64,000 nucleotides of DNA from NCBI GenBank assembly GCA_033782935.1, contig JAWQEG010000166.1, positions 772,001-836,000 of the forward strand, given 5' to 3'. This DNA comes from Petrolisthes cinctipes. Its lineage: Eukaryota; Arthropoda; Malacostraca; Decapoda; Porcellanidae. The stretch's first letter is position 1. The number at the start of each line of letters is the position of its first letter. Under the pieces are notes generated by a model. It ran no database searches and had not been told where the DNA came from. It saw nothing but the letters and a program-made list of their open reading frames with translations. The translations under genes were made by a program, and so were the position numbers. Shown here one piece after another: positions 1-12,889 of this stretch.

Positions 1-2974
1 TATTTGAAGATATTCTAGCATTAAGTAGGTATGTACAGATCGCTTCTGGGACCCAAAAATATCGAATTTTCGAGTGTTTTGAACCTGAATTTGAGATATA
101 AACGGGTACAGAAAATGCATGCACATATCGACTTTTTGCACCTAAAATATCGATTTTGAGCATGTTTACGGTCTGCATCTTGAAAACATTCTAGCAAGGA
201 GTAGGCATGTACAGATCGCTTCTGGGACCCAATAATATCGAAGTATCGGATGTTTTGAGCCTGAATTTGGGATATAAACGGGTACAGAAGATGCATACAC
301 ATATTGACTTTACGCACCTAATATATCGATTTTTAGCATGTTTTGTGCCTTTATTTTAAAAATATTCTAGCACTGAGTAGGCATGTACAGATCGCTCCTG
401 GGACCCAAAAATATAGAATTTTCTGGTGTTTTGAGCCTGAGTTTGGGATATAAACGGGTACAGAAGATGCATGCACACATTGACTTTGGGCACCTAAAAT
501 ATCGAATTTTTTAGCATGTTTTGGGCCTGTATTTTGAAAATACTCTAACACGGAGTAGGCAGGTACCGATCTCTTCTGGGACCCAAAAATATCGATTTTT
601 TTGTATGTTTTGAGCCTGAACTCGAGATATAAACGGGTACATAAGATGCATGCACATATCGACTTTGGACACCTAAAATATCGATTTTTAGCATGTTTTG
701 AGCCAATATTTTGAAAACATTCTAGAACTGACTAGGCATGTACAGATCGCTTCTGGGACCCAAAAATATCGGATTTTCGGGTGTTTTGAGCCTGAGTTTG
801 GGATATAAACGGGTAAAGAAGATGCTTACACATATGGACTTTGGGCACCTAAAATATCGAATTTCAGCATGTTTTAGGTCTGTATTTTGAAAATACTCTA
901 ACAGGGAGTAGGCATGTACAGATCAATTATGGGACCCAAAAATAACGGATTTTCGGGTGTTTTGAGCCTGAATTTAAGATATAAACGGGTACAGAAGAGG
1001 CATGCTTATATCGACTTTTTGCACCAAAAATATCGATTTTCAGAATGTTTTGGGTCTGTATCTTGAAAACATTCTAGCAAGGAGTAGGCATGTATAGATT
1101 GCTTCTGGGACCCTAAAATATAGAATTTTCGGGTGTTTTGAGCCTGAATTTGGTATATAAACGGGTACAGAAGATACATACACATATTGACTTTTGGCAC
1201 CTAAAATATCTAATTTTACCATGTTTTGGGCCTATATTTTGAAAATATTCTAGCACTGAGTAGGCATGTACAGATCGCTTCAGGGACCCAAAAATATCGA
1301 ATTTTCGGGTGTTTTGAGCCTGAATTTGAGATATAAACGGGTTCAGAAGATTCATGCATATATCGACTTTGGGCACCCAAAATATCGATTTTGAGCATGT
1401 TTTGGGAATGCATTTTGAAAATACTCTAACACGGAGTAGGCATGTGTAGATCGCTTCTGGGACACAAACATATCGAAATTTAGGGTGTCTTGAGCCTGAA
1501 ATTGAGATATAAACGGGTACAGAAGATGTATGCACATATCGACTTTGGACACTTTAATTATTGATTTTTAGCATGATTTGAGCCTATTTTTTGAAAAAGA
1601 TCAAGCACTGAGTAGGCATGTACAGATCTCTTCTGGGACCCAAAACAATCGAATTTTCGGGATTTTTGAGCCTTAATTTTGGTTATAAACGTGTACAGAA
1701 TATGCATGCACATATCGACTTTGGGCACATAAGATATCGATTTTTAGCATGTTTTTGGCCTATATTTTGAAAATATTCTAGCACTGAGTTGGCATGTACA
1801 GATTACTTCTGGGACCCAAAAAATATCGAATTTTCGGGTGTTTTGAGCGTGAATCTGGGATATAAACTGGTACAGAAGATGCATAAACATATTGACTTTA
1901 GCCACCTAAAAATTAGTTTTTCAGCATGTTTTGGGCCTGTTTTTTTTAAATGCTCTAACTAGGAGTAGGCATGTACAGATCGCTTCTTGGACACAAAAAT
2001 ATCGGATTTTCGGGTGTTTTGAGCCTGAATATGAGATATAAACGGGTACAGAAGATGTATGCACATATCGACTTTTGACACTTTAATTATCGATTTTTAG
2101 CATGATTTGAGCCTATTTGTTGAAAAAGATCAAGCACTGAGTAGGCATGTACAGATCGCTTCTGGGACCCAAAAAAATCGAATTTTCGGGTGTTTTGAGC
2201 CTGAATTTGAGATATAAACGTGTATTGAAGATGCATGCACATATCGACTTTTTGCATCTGAAATATCGATTTTAAGCATGTTTTGGGCCTGTATCTTGAA
2301 AACATTCTAGGAAGGAGTAGGCATGTACAGATCGCTTCTGGGACCCAAAAATATCGAATTTTCGGGTGTTTTGAGCCTGAATTTGAGATATAAACGGGTA
2401 AATAAGATGCATACATATATTGACTTTGGGCACCTAAAATATCGATTTTCAGCATGTTTTGGGACTGTATTTTGAAAATACTCTAACACGGAGTAGGCAT
2501 GTACAAATCGCTTCTGGGACCCAAAATTAGCGAATTTTCGGGTGTTTTGAGTCTTAATTTGAGATATAAACGGGTTCAGAAGATGCATGCACATATCGAC
2601 TTTGGGCACCCAAAATGTCGATTTTTAGCATGTTTTGGGCCTATATTTTGAAAATATTCTAGCACTGAGTAAGCATGTACAGATCGCTTCTGGGACCCAA
2701 AAAATATTGAATTTTAGGGTGTTTTGAGCCAGAATTTGGGATATAAACAGGAATAGAAGATACATACACATATTGACTTTGGCCACCTAAAATATCGATT
2801 TTGTGCATGTTTTGGGCCTGTATTTTGAAAATACTTTAACACGGAGTATTCATGTACAGATCGCTTCTGGGACCCAAAAATATCGAATTTTTGGGTGTTT
2901 CGAGACTGAATTTGGGATATAAACGGGTTCTGAAGATGCATGCACATAAAGACTTTGGGCACCCAAAATATCGA
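1..2974. repeat. Diverged satellite monomers, no obvious higher-order repeat
   Basis: About 17 monomers. Three recurrent 3' end types can be read: TACTCTAACACGG (type I), TATTCTAGCACTG (type II) and CATTCTAGCAAGG (type III). Going rightwards from 190 the order is roughly III, II, I, II/III-like, I, III, II, I, II-like, II, I, II-like, III, I, II. Types I and II/III tend to alternate, but no fixed period was found. Point differences between neighbouring monomers are frequent, so this looks like an older part of the array. Confidence 0.8.
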
Positions 2975-4445
2975 TTTTTAGCATGTTTTTGTCCTATATT
3001 TTGAAAATATTCAAGCACTGAGTAGGCATGTCCAGATCGCTTCAGGGACCCAAAAATGTCAAATTTTTGGGTGTTTTGAGCCTGAATTTGGGATATAAAC
3101 GGGTACAGAAGATGCATGCACATATCGACTTTGGGCACCCAAAATATCGATTTTTAGCATGTTTTGGGCCAATATTTTGAAAATCCTCTAACACGGAGTA
3201 GGCATGTACAGATCGCTTCTGGGACCCAAAAATATCGAATTTTCGGGTGTTTTGAGCCTGAATTTGAGATATAAACGGGTACAGAAGATTCATGCACACA
3301 TCGACTTTGGACAACTAAAATATCGATTTTTAGCACGATTTGAGCCAATATTTTGAAAAAATTCAAGCAGTGAGTAGGTATGTACAGATCGCTTCTGGGA
3401 CCCAAAAATATAGAATTTTCGAGTGTTTTGAGTATGAATTTGAGATATAAACGGGTATTGAAGATGCATGCACATATCGACTTTGGACACCTAAAATATC
3501 GATTTTGAGCATGTTTCGGGTCTGTATCTTGAAAACATTCTACCAAGGAGTAGGCATGTACAGATCGCTTCTGGTACCCAAGAATATCGAATTTTAGGGT
3601 GTTTTGAGCCTGAATTTGAGATAGTAACGGGTACAGAAGATGCATGCACATATCGACTTTGGGCACCCAAAATATCGATTTTTAGTATGTTTTGGGCCTA
3701 TATTTTTAAAATATTCTAGCACTGAGTAGGCATGTACAGGTTGCTTCTGAGACCCAAAAATATCGAATTTACGGGTGTTTTGAGCCTGAATTAGGGATAT
3801 AAACGGGTAGAGAAAATGCATACACATATTGACTTTAGACACATAAAATATCGTTTTTCAGCATGTTTTAAGCCTGTATTTTGAAAATACTCTAACACGG
3901 TGTAGGCATGTACAGATCGCTTTTGGGACCCAAAAATATCAAATTTTTTAGTGTTATGAGCCGGAATTTGGATTATAACCGGGTACAGAAGATGCATGCA
4001 CATATCGACTTTGGGCAACTAAAATATAGATTTTAGCATGTTTTGGGCTTATATTTTGAAAATATTCTAGCACTGAGTAGGCATGTACAGATCGCTTCTG
4101 GGATCCAAAAACAGCGAATATTCAGGTGTTTTGAGCCTGAATATGGGATATAAACGGGTACAGAAGATGCATATACATATTTTGAATTTTGGCACCTAAA
4201 ATATCGATTTTTAGCATGTTTTAGGGCCTGTATATTGAAAATACTCTAACACGGAGTAGGTATGTACAGATCGCTTCTGGGACCCAAAAATATCGAATTT
4301 TCGGGTGTTTTGAGCATGAATTTGGGATATAAACGGGTACAGAAGATACATACACATATCGACTTTGGGTACCTAAAATATTGATTTTCAGCATGTTTTG
4401 GGCCTGTATTTTGAAAATACTCGAACACGGAGTAGGCATGTACAG
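2975..4445. repeat. 1.47 kb block W, left copy
   Basis: This segment matches 4913-6383 at an offset of 1938 bases (11 monomers plus 2). Shared private variants include a CAGGGACCC with AATGTCAAA pair at 3041/4979, an unusual GATAGTAACGGG monomer near 3620/5558 and a TTTTGAATTTTGG variant near 4175/6120. Copies differ by scattered substitutions. Its left part (about 2890-3050) also matches 4476-4636 at offset 1586. Confidence 0.8.
3201..3376. repeat. Representative 176-bp monomer (phase reference)
   Basis: This monomer is close to the consensus and is used to define phase. Position 1 is the first G of GGCATG. Landmarks: palindrome TGTACA at 5-10, CpGs near 14, 36, 44, 76, 102, 124 and 170, A-tract 28-32, AATTTT 38-43, TTTT 50-53, AATTT 61-65, ATATAAA 69-75, TGCATGCA-like dyad at 89-96 (altered to TTCATGCA here), ATCGAT at 122-127, TTTTGAAAA dyad at 151-159, and a subfamily-specific end at 160-176. 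The unit length is 2 modulo 3, so a reading frame shifts at each monomer boundary. Confidence 0.9.
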
Positions 4446-4560
4446 ATCGCTTCGGGGACCCAAAATTAGCGAATTTTCGGGTGTTTCGAGACTGAATTTG
4501 GGATATAAACGGGTTCTGAAGATGAATGCACATAAAGACTTTGGGCACCCAAAATATCGA

Positions 4561-5264
4561 TTTTTAGCATGTTTTTGTCCTATATTTTGAAAATATTCTA
4601 GCACTGAGTAGGCATGTCCAGATAGCTTCAGGGACCCAAAAATGTCAAATTTTTGGGTGTTTTGAGCCTGAATTTGGGATATAAACGGGTACAGAAGATG
4701 CATGGACATATCGACTTTGGGCACCCAAAATATCTATTTTTAGCATTTTTTGGGCCAATATTTTGAAAATCCACTAACACGGAGTAGGCATGTACAGATC
4801 GCTTCTGGGACCCAAAAATATCGAATTTTCGGGTGTTTTGAGCCTGAATTTGAGATATAAACGGGTACAGAAGATTCATGCACACATCGACTTTGGACAA
4901 CTAAAATATCGATTTTTAGCATGTTTTTGTCCTATATTTTGAAAATATTCTAGCACTGAGTAGGCATGTCCAGATAGCTTCAGGGACCCAAAAATGTCAA
5001 ATTTTTGGGTGTTTTGAGCCTGAATTTGGGATATAAACGGGTACAGAAGATGCATGGACATATCGACTTTGGGCACCCAAAATATCTATTTTTAGCATGT
5101 TTTGGGCCAATATTTTGAAAATCCACTAACACGGAGTAGGCATGTACAGATCGCTTCTGGGACCCAAAAATATCGAATTTTCGGGTGTTTTGAGCCTGAA
5201 TTTGAGATATAAACGGGTACAGAAGATTCATGCACACATCGACTTTGGACAACTAAAATATCGA
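4561..5264. repeat. Two tandem copies of a 352-bp dimer
   Basis: 4561-4912 and 4913-5264 are near-identical two-monomer units, offset exactly 352 bases. Both carry the rare TTTTTGTCCTATATT variant, GTCCAGATAGC, AATGTCAAA and a GATTCATGCACACATCG variant. The exchange that produced the second copy probably fell in the AAAATATCGATTTTTAGCA stretch, because the following sequence (TTTTTGTCC against GATTTGAGCC) differs on leaving each copy. Confidence 0.85.
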
Positions 5265-6383
5265 TTTTTAGCACGATTTGAGCCAATATTTTGAAAAAAT
5301 TCAAGCAGTGAGTAGGCATGTACAGATCGCTTCTGGGACCCAAAAATATAGAATTTTCGAGTGTTTTGAGCATGAATTTGAGATATAAACGGGTATTGAA
5401 GATGCATGCACATATCGACTTTGGACACCTAAAATATCGATTTTGAGCATGTTTTGGGTCTGTATCTTGAAAACATTCTACCAAGGAGTAGGCATGTACA
5501 GATCGCTTCTGGTACCCAAGAATATCGAATTTTAGGGTGTTTTGAGCCTGAATTTGAGATAGTAACGGGTACAGAAGATGCATGCACATATCGACTTTGG
5601 GCACCCAAAATATCGATTTTTAGTATGTTTTGGGCCTATATTTTTAAAATATTCTAGCACTGAGTAGGCATGTACAGGTTGCTTCTGAGACCCAAAAATA
5701 TCGAATTTACGGGTGTTTTGAGCCTGAATTAGGGATATAAACGGGTAGAGAAAATGCATACACATATTGACTTTAGGCACATAAAATATCGTTTTTCAGC
5801 ATGTTTTAAGCCTGTATTTTGAAAATACTCTAACACGGTGTAGGCATGTACAGATCGCTTTTGGGACCCAAAAAATATAAATTTTTTGAGTGTTTTGAGC
5901 CGGAATTTGGATTATAACCGGGTACAGAAGATGCATGCACATATCGAATATGGGCACCTAAAATATAGATTTTATCATGTTTTGGGCTTATATTTTGAAA
6001 ATATTCTAGCACTGAGTAGGCATGTACAGATCGCTTCTGGGATCCAAAAACAGCGAATATTCAGGTGTTTTGAGCCTGAATTTGGGATATAAACGAGTAC
6101 AGAAGATGCATATACATTTTTTGAATTTTGGCACCTAAAATATCGATTTTTAGCATGTTTTTGGGCCTGTATATTGAAAATACTCTAACACGGAGTAGGT
6201 ATGTACAGATCGCTTCTGGGACCCGAAAACATCGAATTTTCGGGTGTTTTGAGCCTGAATTTGGGATATAAACGGGTACAGAAGATACATACACATATCG
6301 ACTTTGGGCACCTAAAATGTTGATTTTCAGCATGTTTTGGGCCTGTATTTTGAAAATACTCGAACACGGAGTAGGCATGTACA
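4913..6383. repeat. 1.47 kb block W, right copy
   Basis: Counterpart of 2975-4445 at offset 1938. The match stops near 6383, where this copy has CCCTTCTGTGAACC and the left copy has CGCTTCGGGGACCC. The copy also overlaps the second dimer unit described above, so dimer duplication and block duplication share a breakpoint region. Confidence 0.8.
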
Positions 6384-8759
6384 GATCCCTTCTGTGAACC
6401 AAAAATATCGAATTTTCGGGTGTTTTGAGCCTTAATTTGAGATATAGACTGGTACATAAGATGCATCCACATATCGACTTTGGGCACCTAAAATATCGAT
6501 TTTTAGCATGTTTTTGGCCTATATTTTGAAAATATTCTAGCACTGAGTAGGCATGTACAGATCGCTTCTGGGACCCAAAAATATCGAATTTTCGGTTGTT
6601 TTGAGCCTGAATTTGGGATATAAACGGGTACAGAAGATGCATACACATATTGACTTTGGCCACCTAAAATATCGATTTTCAACATGTATTGGGCATGTAT
6701 TATGAAAATACTCTAACACGAAGTAGGCATGTACAGATCGCTTCTGGGACCCAAAAATATCGAATTTTCAGGTGTTTTGAGCCTGAATTTGAGATATAAA
6801 CGGGTACTGAAGATGAATGCACATATCGACTAATGGGCACCCAAAATATCGATTTTTAGCATGTTTTGGGCCAATATTTTGAAAATATTCTAGCACTGAG
6901 AAGGCATGTCTAGATCGCTTCTGGGAACCAAAAATATCGAATTTTCGGTGTTTGAGCCTGAATTTGTGAAATAAACGGGTACAGAAGATGCATACACATA
7001 TTGACTTTGGCCACCTAAAATATCGATTTTGAGCATGTTTTGGGCCTGTATTTTGGAAATACTCTAACACGGAGTAGGCATGTACAGATCGCTTCTGGGA
7101 CCCCAAAATATCGAATTTTCGGTTGTTTTGAGCCTGAATTTGAGATATAAACGGGTACAGAAGATTCATGCACATATCGACTTTGGACAACTAAAATATC
7201 GATTTTTAGCACGATTTGAGCCTATATTTTGAAAAAATTCAAGCACTGAGTAGGCATGTACTGGTCGCTTCTGGGACCGAAAAAAAAAAGATTTTTCGAG
7301 TGTTTTGAGCATGAATTTGAGATATAAACGGGTATTGAAGATTCATTCACATATCGACTTTGGACACCTAAAATATCGATTTTGAGCATGTTTTGGGTCT
7401 GTATCTTGAAAACTTTCTACCAAGGAGTAGGCATGTACAGATCGCTTCTGGCACCCAAGAATATCGAATTTTCGGGTGTTTTGAGCCTGAATTTGAGATA
7501 GTAAAGGGTACAGAAGATACATGCACATATCGACTTTGGGCACCCAAAATATCGATTTTTAGCATGTTTTGGGCCTATATTTTTAAAATACTCTAACACG
7601 GTGTAGGCATGTACAGATCGCTTTTGGGACCCAAAAATATCAAATTTTTGAGTGTTTTTAGCCAGAATTTGGGTTATAACCGGGTACAGAATATGTATGC
7701 ACATATCGACTTTGGGCACCTAAAATATAGATTTTAGTATGTTTTGGGCTTATATTTTGAAAATATTCTAGCATTGAGTAGGCATGTACAGATCGCTTCT
7801 GGGATCCACAAATAGCGAATTTTCAGGTGTTTTGAGCCTGAATTTGGGATATAAACGGGTACAGAAGATGCACATACATATTTTGAATTTTGGCACCTAA
7901 AATATCGATTTTTAGCATGTTTTTGGGCCTGTATATTGAAAATACTCTAACACTGAGTAGGCATGTAAAGATCGCTTCTGGGATCCAAAAATATCGAATT
8001 TTCGGTTGTTTTGAGCTTGAATTTGGGATATAAACGGGTACAGAAGATGAATGCACATATCGACTAATGGGCACCCAAAATATCGATTTTTAGCATGTTT
8101 TGGGCCAATATTTTGAAAATATTCTAACACTGAGAAGGCATGTCTAGATCGCTTCTGGGAACCAAAAATATCGAATTTTCGGTGTTTGAGCCTGAATTTG
8201 TGAAATAAACGGGTACAGAAAATGCATACACATATTGACTTTGGGCACCTAAAATATCGATTTTAAGCATGTTATGGGCCTGTATTTTGAAAATACTCTA
8301 ACACTGAGTAGGCATGTACAGATCGCATCTGTGACCAAAAAATATAGAATTTCCGGGTCTTTTGAGCCTGAATTTGGGATATAAACGGGTACAGAAGATG
8401 CATACACATATTGACTTTGGCTACCTAAAATATCGATTTTGAGCATGTTTTGGGCCGGTATTTTTGAAATACTCTAACACGGAGTAGGCATGTACAGATT
8501 GCTTCTGGGACCCCAAAATATCGAATTTTTGGGTGTTTTGAGCCTGAATTTGAGATATAAACGGGTACAGAAGATTCATGCACATATCGACTTTGGACAA
8601 CTAAAATACCGATTTTTAGCACGATTTTGAGCCTATATTTTGAAAAAATTCAAGCACTGAGTAGGCATGTACTGGTCACTTCTGGGACCCAAAAAAAAAG
8701 ATTTTTCGAGTGTTTTGAGCCTGAATTTGAGATATAAACGGGTATTGAAGATGCATTCT
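6384..8759. repeat. Diverged monomers with overlapping local duplications
   Basis: About 13.5 monomers. About 6815-7005 matches 8049-8239 (offset 1234; shared TCGACTAATGGGC and a shortened TTTTCGGTGTTTGAGCC). About 7005-7445 matches 8415-8855 (offset 1410), and 7200-8020 matches about 9842-10662 (offset about 2642). A purine-rich poly-A variant (ACCGAAAAAAAAAAG) occurs at about 7276 and is shared, with length changes, at 8687 and 9920. Confidence 0.75.
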
Positions 8760-11424
8760 CATATCGACTTTGGACACCTAAAATATCGATTTTGAGCATG
8801 TTTTGGGTCTGTATCTTGAAAACATTCTACCAAAGAGTAGGCATGTAAAGATCACTTCTGGCACCCAAGAATATCGAATTTTCAGGTGTTTTGAGCCTGA
8901 ATTTGGGATATAAACGGGTACAGAAGATGCATATACATATTGACTTTAGCCACCTAAAATTTGGATTTTCGGCATGTTTTGGGCCTGTTTTTTGAAAATA
9001 CTCTAACACGGAGTAGGCATGTACAGATCGCTTTTGGGACCTAAAAATATAGAATTTTCGGGTGTTTTGAGCCTAAATTTGAGATATGAACTTGTATTGA
9101 AGATGCATGCACATATCGACTTTTTGCACCTAAAATATTGATTTTGAGCATGTTTTGGGTCTGTATCTTGAAAAAATTCTAGCAAGGAGTAGGCATGTAT
9201 AGATCGCTTCTTACTCCCAAAAATATTAAATTTTCGGGTGTTTTGAGAATGTTTATAAGATATATACGGGTACAGAAGATACATACACATATCGACTTTG
9301 GGCACCTAAAATATTGATTTTCAGCATGTTTTGGGCCTGTATTTAGAAAATACTCTAACACGGAGTAGGCATGTACAGATCGCTTCTGGGACCCAAAAAT
9401 ATCGAATTTTCGGGTGTTTTGAGCCTGAATTTGAGATATAGACTGGTACATAAGATGCATGCACTTATCGACTTTGGGCACCTAAAATATCGATTTTTAG
9501 CATGTTTTTGGCCTATATTTTGAAAATATTCTAGCACTGAGTAGGCATGTACAGATCGCTTCTGGGACCCAAGAATATCAAATTTTCGGTTATTTTGAGC
9601 CTGAATTTGGGAAATAAACGGGTACAGAAGATGCATACACATATTGACTATGGCCACCTAAAATATCGATTTTCAACATGTATTGGGCATGTATTATGAA
9701 AATACTCTAACACGGAGTAGGCATGTACAGATCGCTTCTGGGACCCAAAAATATCGAATTTTCGGGTGTTTTCAGCCTGAATTTGAGATATAAACGGGTA
9801 CAGAGGATTCATGCACATATCGACTTTGGACAACTAAAATATCGATTTTTAGCACGATTTGGGCCTATATTTTGATAAAATTCAAGCACTGAGTAGGCAT
9901 GTACAGATCGCTTCTGAGACCCAAAAAAAAAGATTTTTCGAGTGTTTTGAGCATGAATTTGAGATATAAACGGGTATTGAAAATGCATTCACATATCGAC
10001 TTTGGACACCTAAAATATCGATTTTGAGCATGATTTGGGTCTGTATCTTGAAAACATTCTTCCAAGGAGTAGGCATGTACAGATCGCTTATGGCACCCAA
10101 GAATATCGAATTTTCGGGTGTTTTGAGCCTGAATTTGAGATAGTAACGGGTACAGAAGATGCATGCACATATCGACTTTGGGCACCCAAAATATCGATTT
10201 TTAGCATGTTTTGGGCCTATATTTTCAAAATACTTTAACACGGTGTAGGCATGTACAGATCGCTTTTGGGACCCAAAAATATCAAGTTTTTGAGTGTTTT
10301 GAGCCGGAATTTGGGTTATAACAGGGTACAGAATATGCATGTACATATCGACTTTGGGCACCTAAAATATAGATTTTAGTATGTTTTGGGCTTATATTTT
10401 GAAAATATTCTAGCATTGAGTAGGCATGTACAGATCGTTTCTGGGATCCACAAATAGCGAATTTTCAGGTGTTTTGAGCCTGAATTTGGGATATAAACGG
10501 GTACAGAAGATGCATATACATATTTTGAATTTGGGCACCTAAGATATCGATTTTTAGCATGCTTTTGGGCCTGTATATTGAAAATACTCTAACACGTAGT
10601 AGGTATGTACAGATCGTTTTTGGGACCCAAAAATATCGAATTTTCGGGTGTTTTGAGCATGAATTTGGGATATAAACAAGTACTGAAGATGAATACACAT
10701 ATCGACTTTGGGCACACAAAATATCGATTTTTAGCATGTTTTGGGCCAATATTTTGAAAATATTCTAGCACTAAGTAGGCATGTACAGATCGCTTCTGGG
10801 ACCCAAAAATATAGAATTTTCGAGTGTTTTAATAATGAATTTGAGATATAAACGGGTATTGAAGATGCATGCACATATCGACTTTGGACACCTAAAATAT
10901 CGATTTTGAGCATGTTTTGGGTCTGTATCTTGAAAACATTCTACCAAGGAGTAGGCATGTACAGATCGCTTCTAGCACCCAAGAATATCGAATTTTCAGG
11001 TGTTTTGAGCCTGAATTTGGGATATAAACGGGTACAGAAGATGCATATACATATTGACTTTAGCCACCTAAAATTTGGATTTTCGGCATGTTTTGGGCCT
11101 GTTTTTTGAAAATACTCTAACACGGAGTAGGCATGTACAGATCGCTTTTGGGACAAAAAAATATAGAATTTTCGGGTGTTTTGAGCCTAAATTTGAGATA
11201 TGAACTTGTATTGAAGATGCATGCACATATCGACTTTTTGCACCTAAAATATTGATTTTGAGCATGTTTTGGGTCTGTATCTTGAAAAAATTCTAGCAAG
11301 GAGTAGGCATGTATAGATCGCTTCTTACTCCCAAAAATATTAAATTTTCGGGTGTTTTGAGAATGTTTATAAGATATATACGGGTACAGAAGATACATAC
11401 ACATATCGACTTTGGGCACCTAAA
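8760..11424. repeat. Block Q (15 monomers), first copy
   Basis: This 2.66 kb block recurs at 17216-19880 (offset 8456) and 24095-26759 (offset 15335). It includes the strongly diverged marker monomer with CTTCTTACTCCC (near 9207 and 11320), a TTTGAATTTGGGC monomer near 10524 and a poly-A variant near 9920. It differs from the two later copies at scattered positions, while those two are almost identical to each other, so this copy is the older branch. The match ends inside the hybrid monomer at 11306-11481. Confidence 0.85.
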
Positions 11425-11481
11425 ATATCGATTTTTAGCATGTTTTTGGCCTATATTTTGAAAATATTCTAGCACTGAGTA
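11306..11481. repeat. Hybrid monomer c/e
   Basis: The first part is monomer c (CTTCTTACTCCC, GAATGTTTATAAGATATATA, GATACATACAC) and the last part is monomer e (ATCGATTTTTAGCATG followed by TTTTTGGCC). The switch lies between about 11400 and 11427, within sequence shared by both parents. Intact c monomers begin at 12362, 13066 and 14298; intact e monomers begin at 13242 and 14474. This is a direct trace of an in-register exchange that removed one monomer. Confidence 0.85.
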
Positions 11482-12537
11482 GGCATGTACAGATCGCTTC
11501 TGGGACCCAAAAATATCAAATTTTCGGTTGTTTTGAGCCTGAATTTGGGATATAAACGGGTACAGAAGATGCATACACATATTGACTTTGGCCACCTAAA
11601 ATATCGATTTTCAACATGTATTGGGCATGTATTATGAAAATACTCTAACACGGAGTAGGCATGTACAGATCGCTTCTGGGACCCAAAAATATCGAATTTT
11701 CGGGTGTTTTGAGCCTGAATATGGGTTATAACCGTGTACAGAAGATGCATGCACATATCGACTTTTTGCACCTAAAATATAGATTTTTAGCATGTTTTGG
11801 GCTTATATTTTGAAAATATTCTAGCTCTGAGTAGGCATGTACAGATCGCTACTGGGACCCAAAAATATTGAATTTTCGGGTGTTTTGAGAATGAATTTGA
11901 GATATAAACGGGTACAGAAGATGCATGCGCATATTGACTTTGGGCAACGAAAATATCGATTTTTAGCATGTTTTGGGCCTGTATTTTGAAAATATTCTAG
12001 CACTGGGTAAGCATGTACAGATCGCTTCTGGGATCCAAAAATATCGAATTTTCGGGTGTTTTGAGCCTGAATTTGGGATATAAACGGGTACAGAAGATGC
12101 ATATACATATTGACTTTAGCCACCTAAAATTTGGATTTTCGGCATGTTTTGGGCCTGTTTTTTGAAAATACTCTAACACGGAGTAGGCATGTACAGATCG
12201 CTTTTGGGACAAAAAAATATAGAATTTTCGGGTGTTTTGAGCCTAAATTTGAGATATGAACTTGTATTGAAGATGCATGCACATATCGACTTTTTGCACC
12301 TAAAATATTGATTTTGAGCATGTTTTGGGTCTGTATCTTGAAAAAATTCTAGCAAGGAGTAGGCATGTATAGATCGCTTCTTACTCCCAAAAATATTAAA
12401 TTTTCGGGTGTTTTGAGAATGTTTATAAGATATATACGGGTACAGAAGATACATACACATATCGACTTTGGGCACCTAAAATATTGATTTTCAGCATGTT
12501 TTGGGCCTGTATTTAGAAAATACTCTAACACGGAGTA

Positions 12538-12713
12538 GGCATGTACAGATCGCTTCTGGGACCCAAAAATATCGAATTTTCGGGTGTTTTGAGCCTGAAT
12601 TTGAGATATAGACTGGTACATAAGATGCATGCACATATCGACTTTGGACACCTAAAATATCGATTTTGAGCATGTTTTGGGTCTGTATCTTGAAAACATT
12701 CTACCAAGGAGTA
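12538..12713. repeat. Hybrid monomer e/z
   Basis: The 5' portion has the e-specific GACTGGTACATAAGATG. The 3' portion has GGACACCTAAAAT and ends TTCTACCAAGG, as in z, the monomer that precedes a at 10954. The switch lies at about 12626-12647 in shared sequence. It joins a truncated 7-monomer order back to the block Q order. Confidence 0.85.
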
Positions 12714-12889
12714 GGCATGTACAGATCGCTTCTAGCACCCAAGAATATCGAATTTTCAGGTGTTTTGAGCCTGAATTTGGGATATAAACGGGTACAGAAG
12801 ATGCATATACATATTGACTTTAGCCACCTAAAATTTGGATTTTCGGCATGTTTTGGGCCTGTTTTTTGAAAATACTCTAACACGGAGTA

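Larger units (their letters stand above)
11130..12889. repeat. Rearranged relatives of the 7-monomer HOR (6- and 4-monomer units)
   Basis: Naming monomers by private variants, and writing z for the monomer that precedes a in block Q, the order is b, c/e hybrid, f, g, h, i/a hybrid (11130-12185, six monomers), then b, c, e/z hybrid, a (12186-12889, four monomers). The full 7-monomer order b c e f g h i follows immediately downstream. Offsets to equivalent monomers are exact multiples of 176: 704, 1056, 1760 and 1936. Both units therefore look like deletion or exchange products of the canonical order. Confidence 0.85.

Noticed and set aside
3201..3376. CENP-B-box-like motif around AAACGGG in each monomer
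   Set aside because: Placing the known core pattern (TTCG, four bases, A, two bases, CGGG) on the CGGG at 76-79 gives TGAG or TGGG instead of TTCG. Variants with TTCGG near 29701 and TTCGGG near 54694 have the wrong spacing. No exact match was found by eye.
6061..6663. Long open frames of 100-200 codons, mostly on the minus strand (this 200-codon frame, and 188-codon frames at 34916, 37551 and 39836)
   Set aside because: They recur at multiples of 176 wherever the satellite lies, translate the same repeat in successive frames because 176 is 2 modulo 3, and depend on the consensus having few TTA, CTA or TCA triplets on the plus strand. There is no consistent start, domain, codon signal or conservation of protein over DNA.
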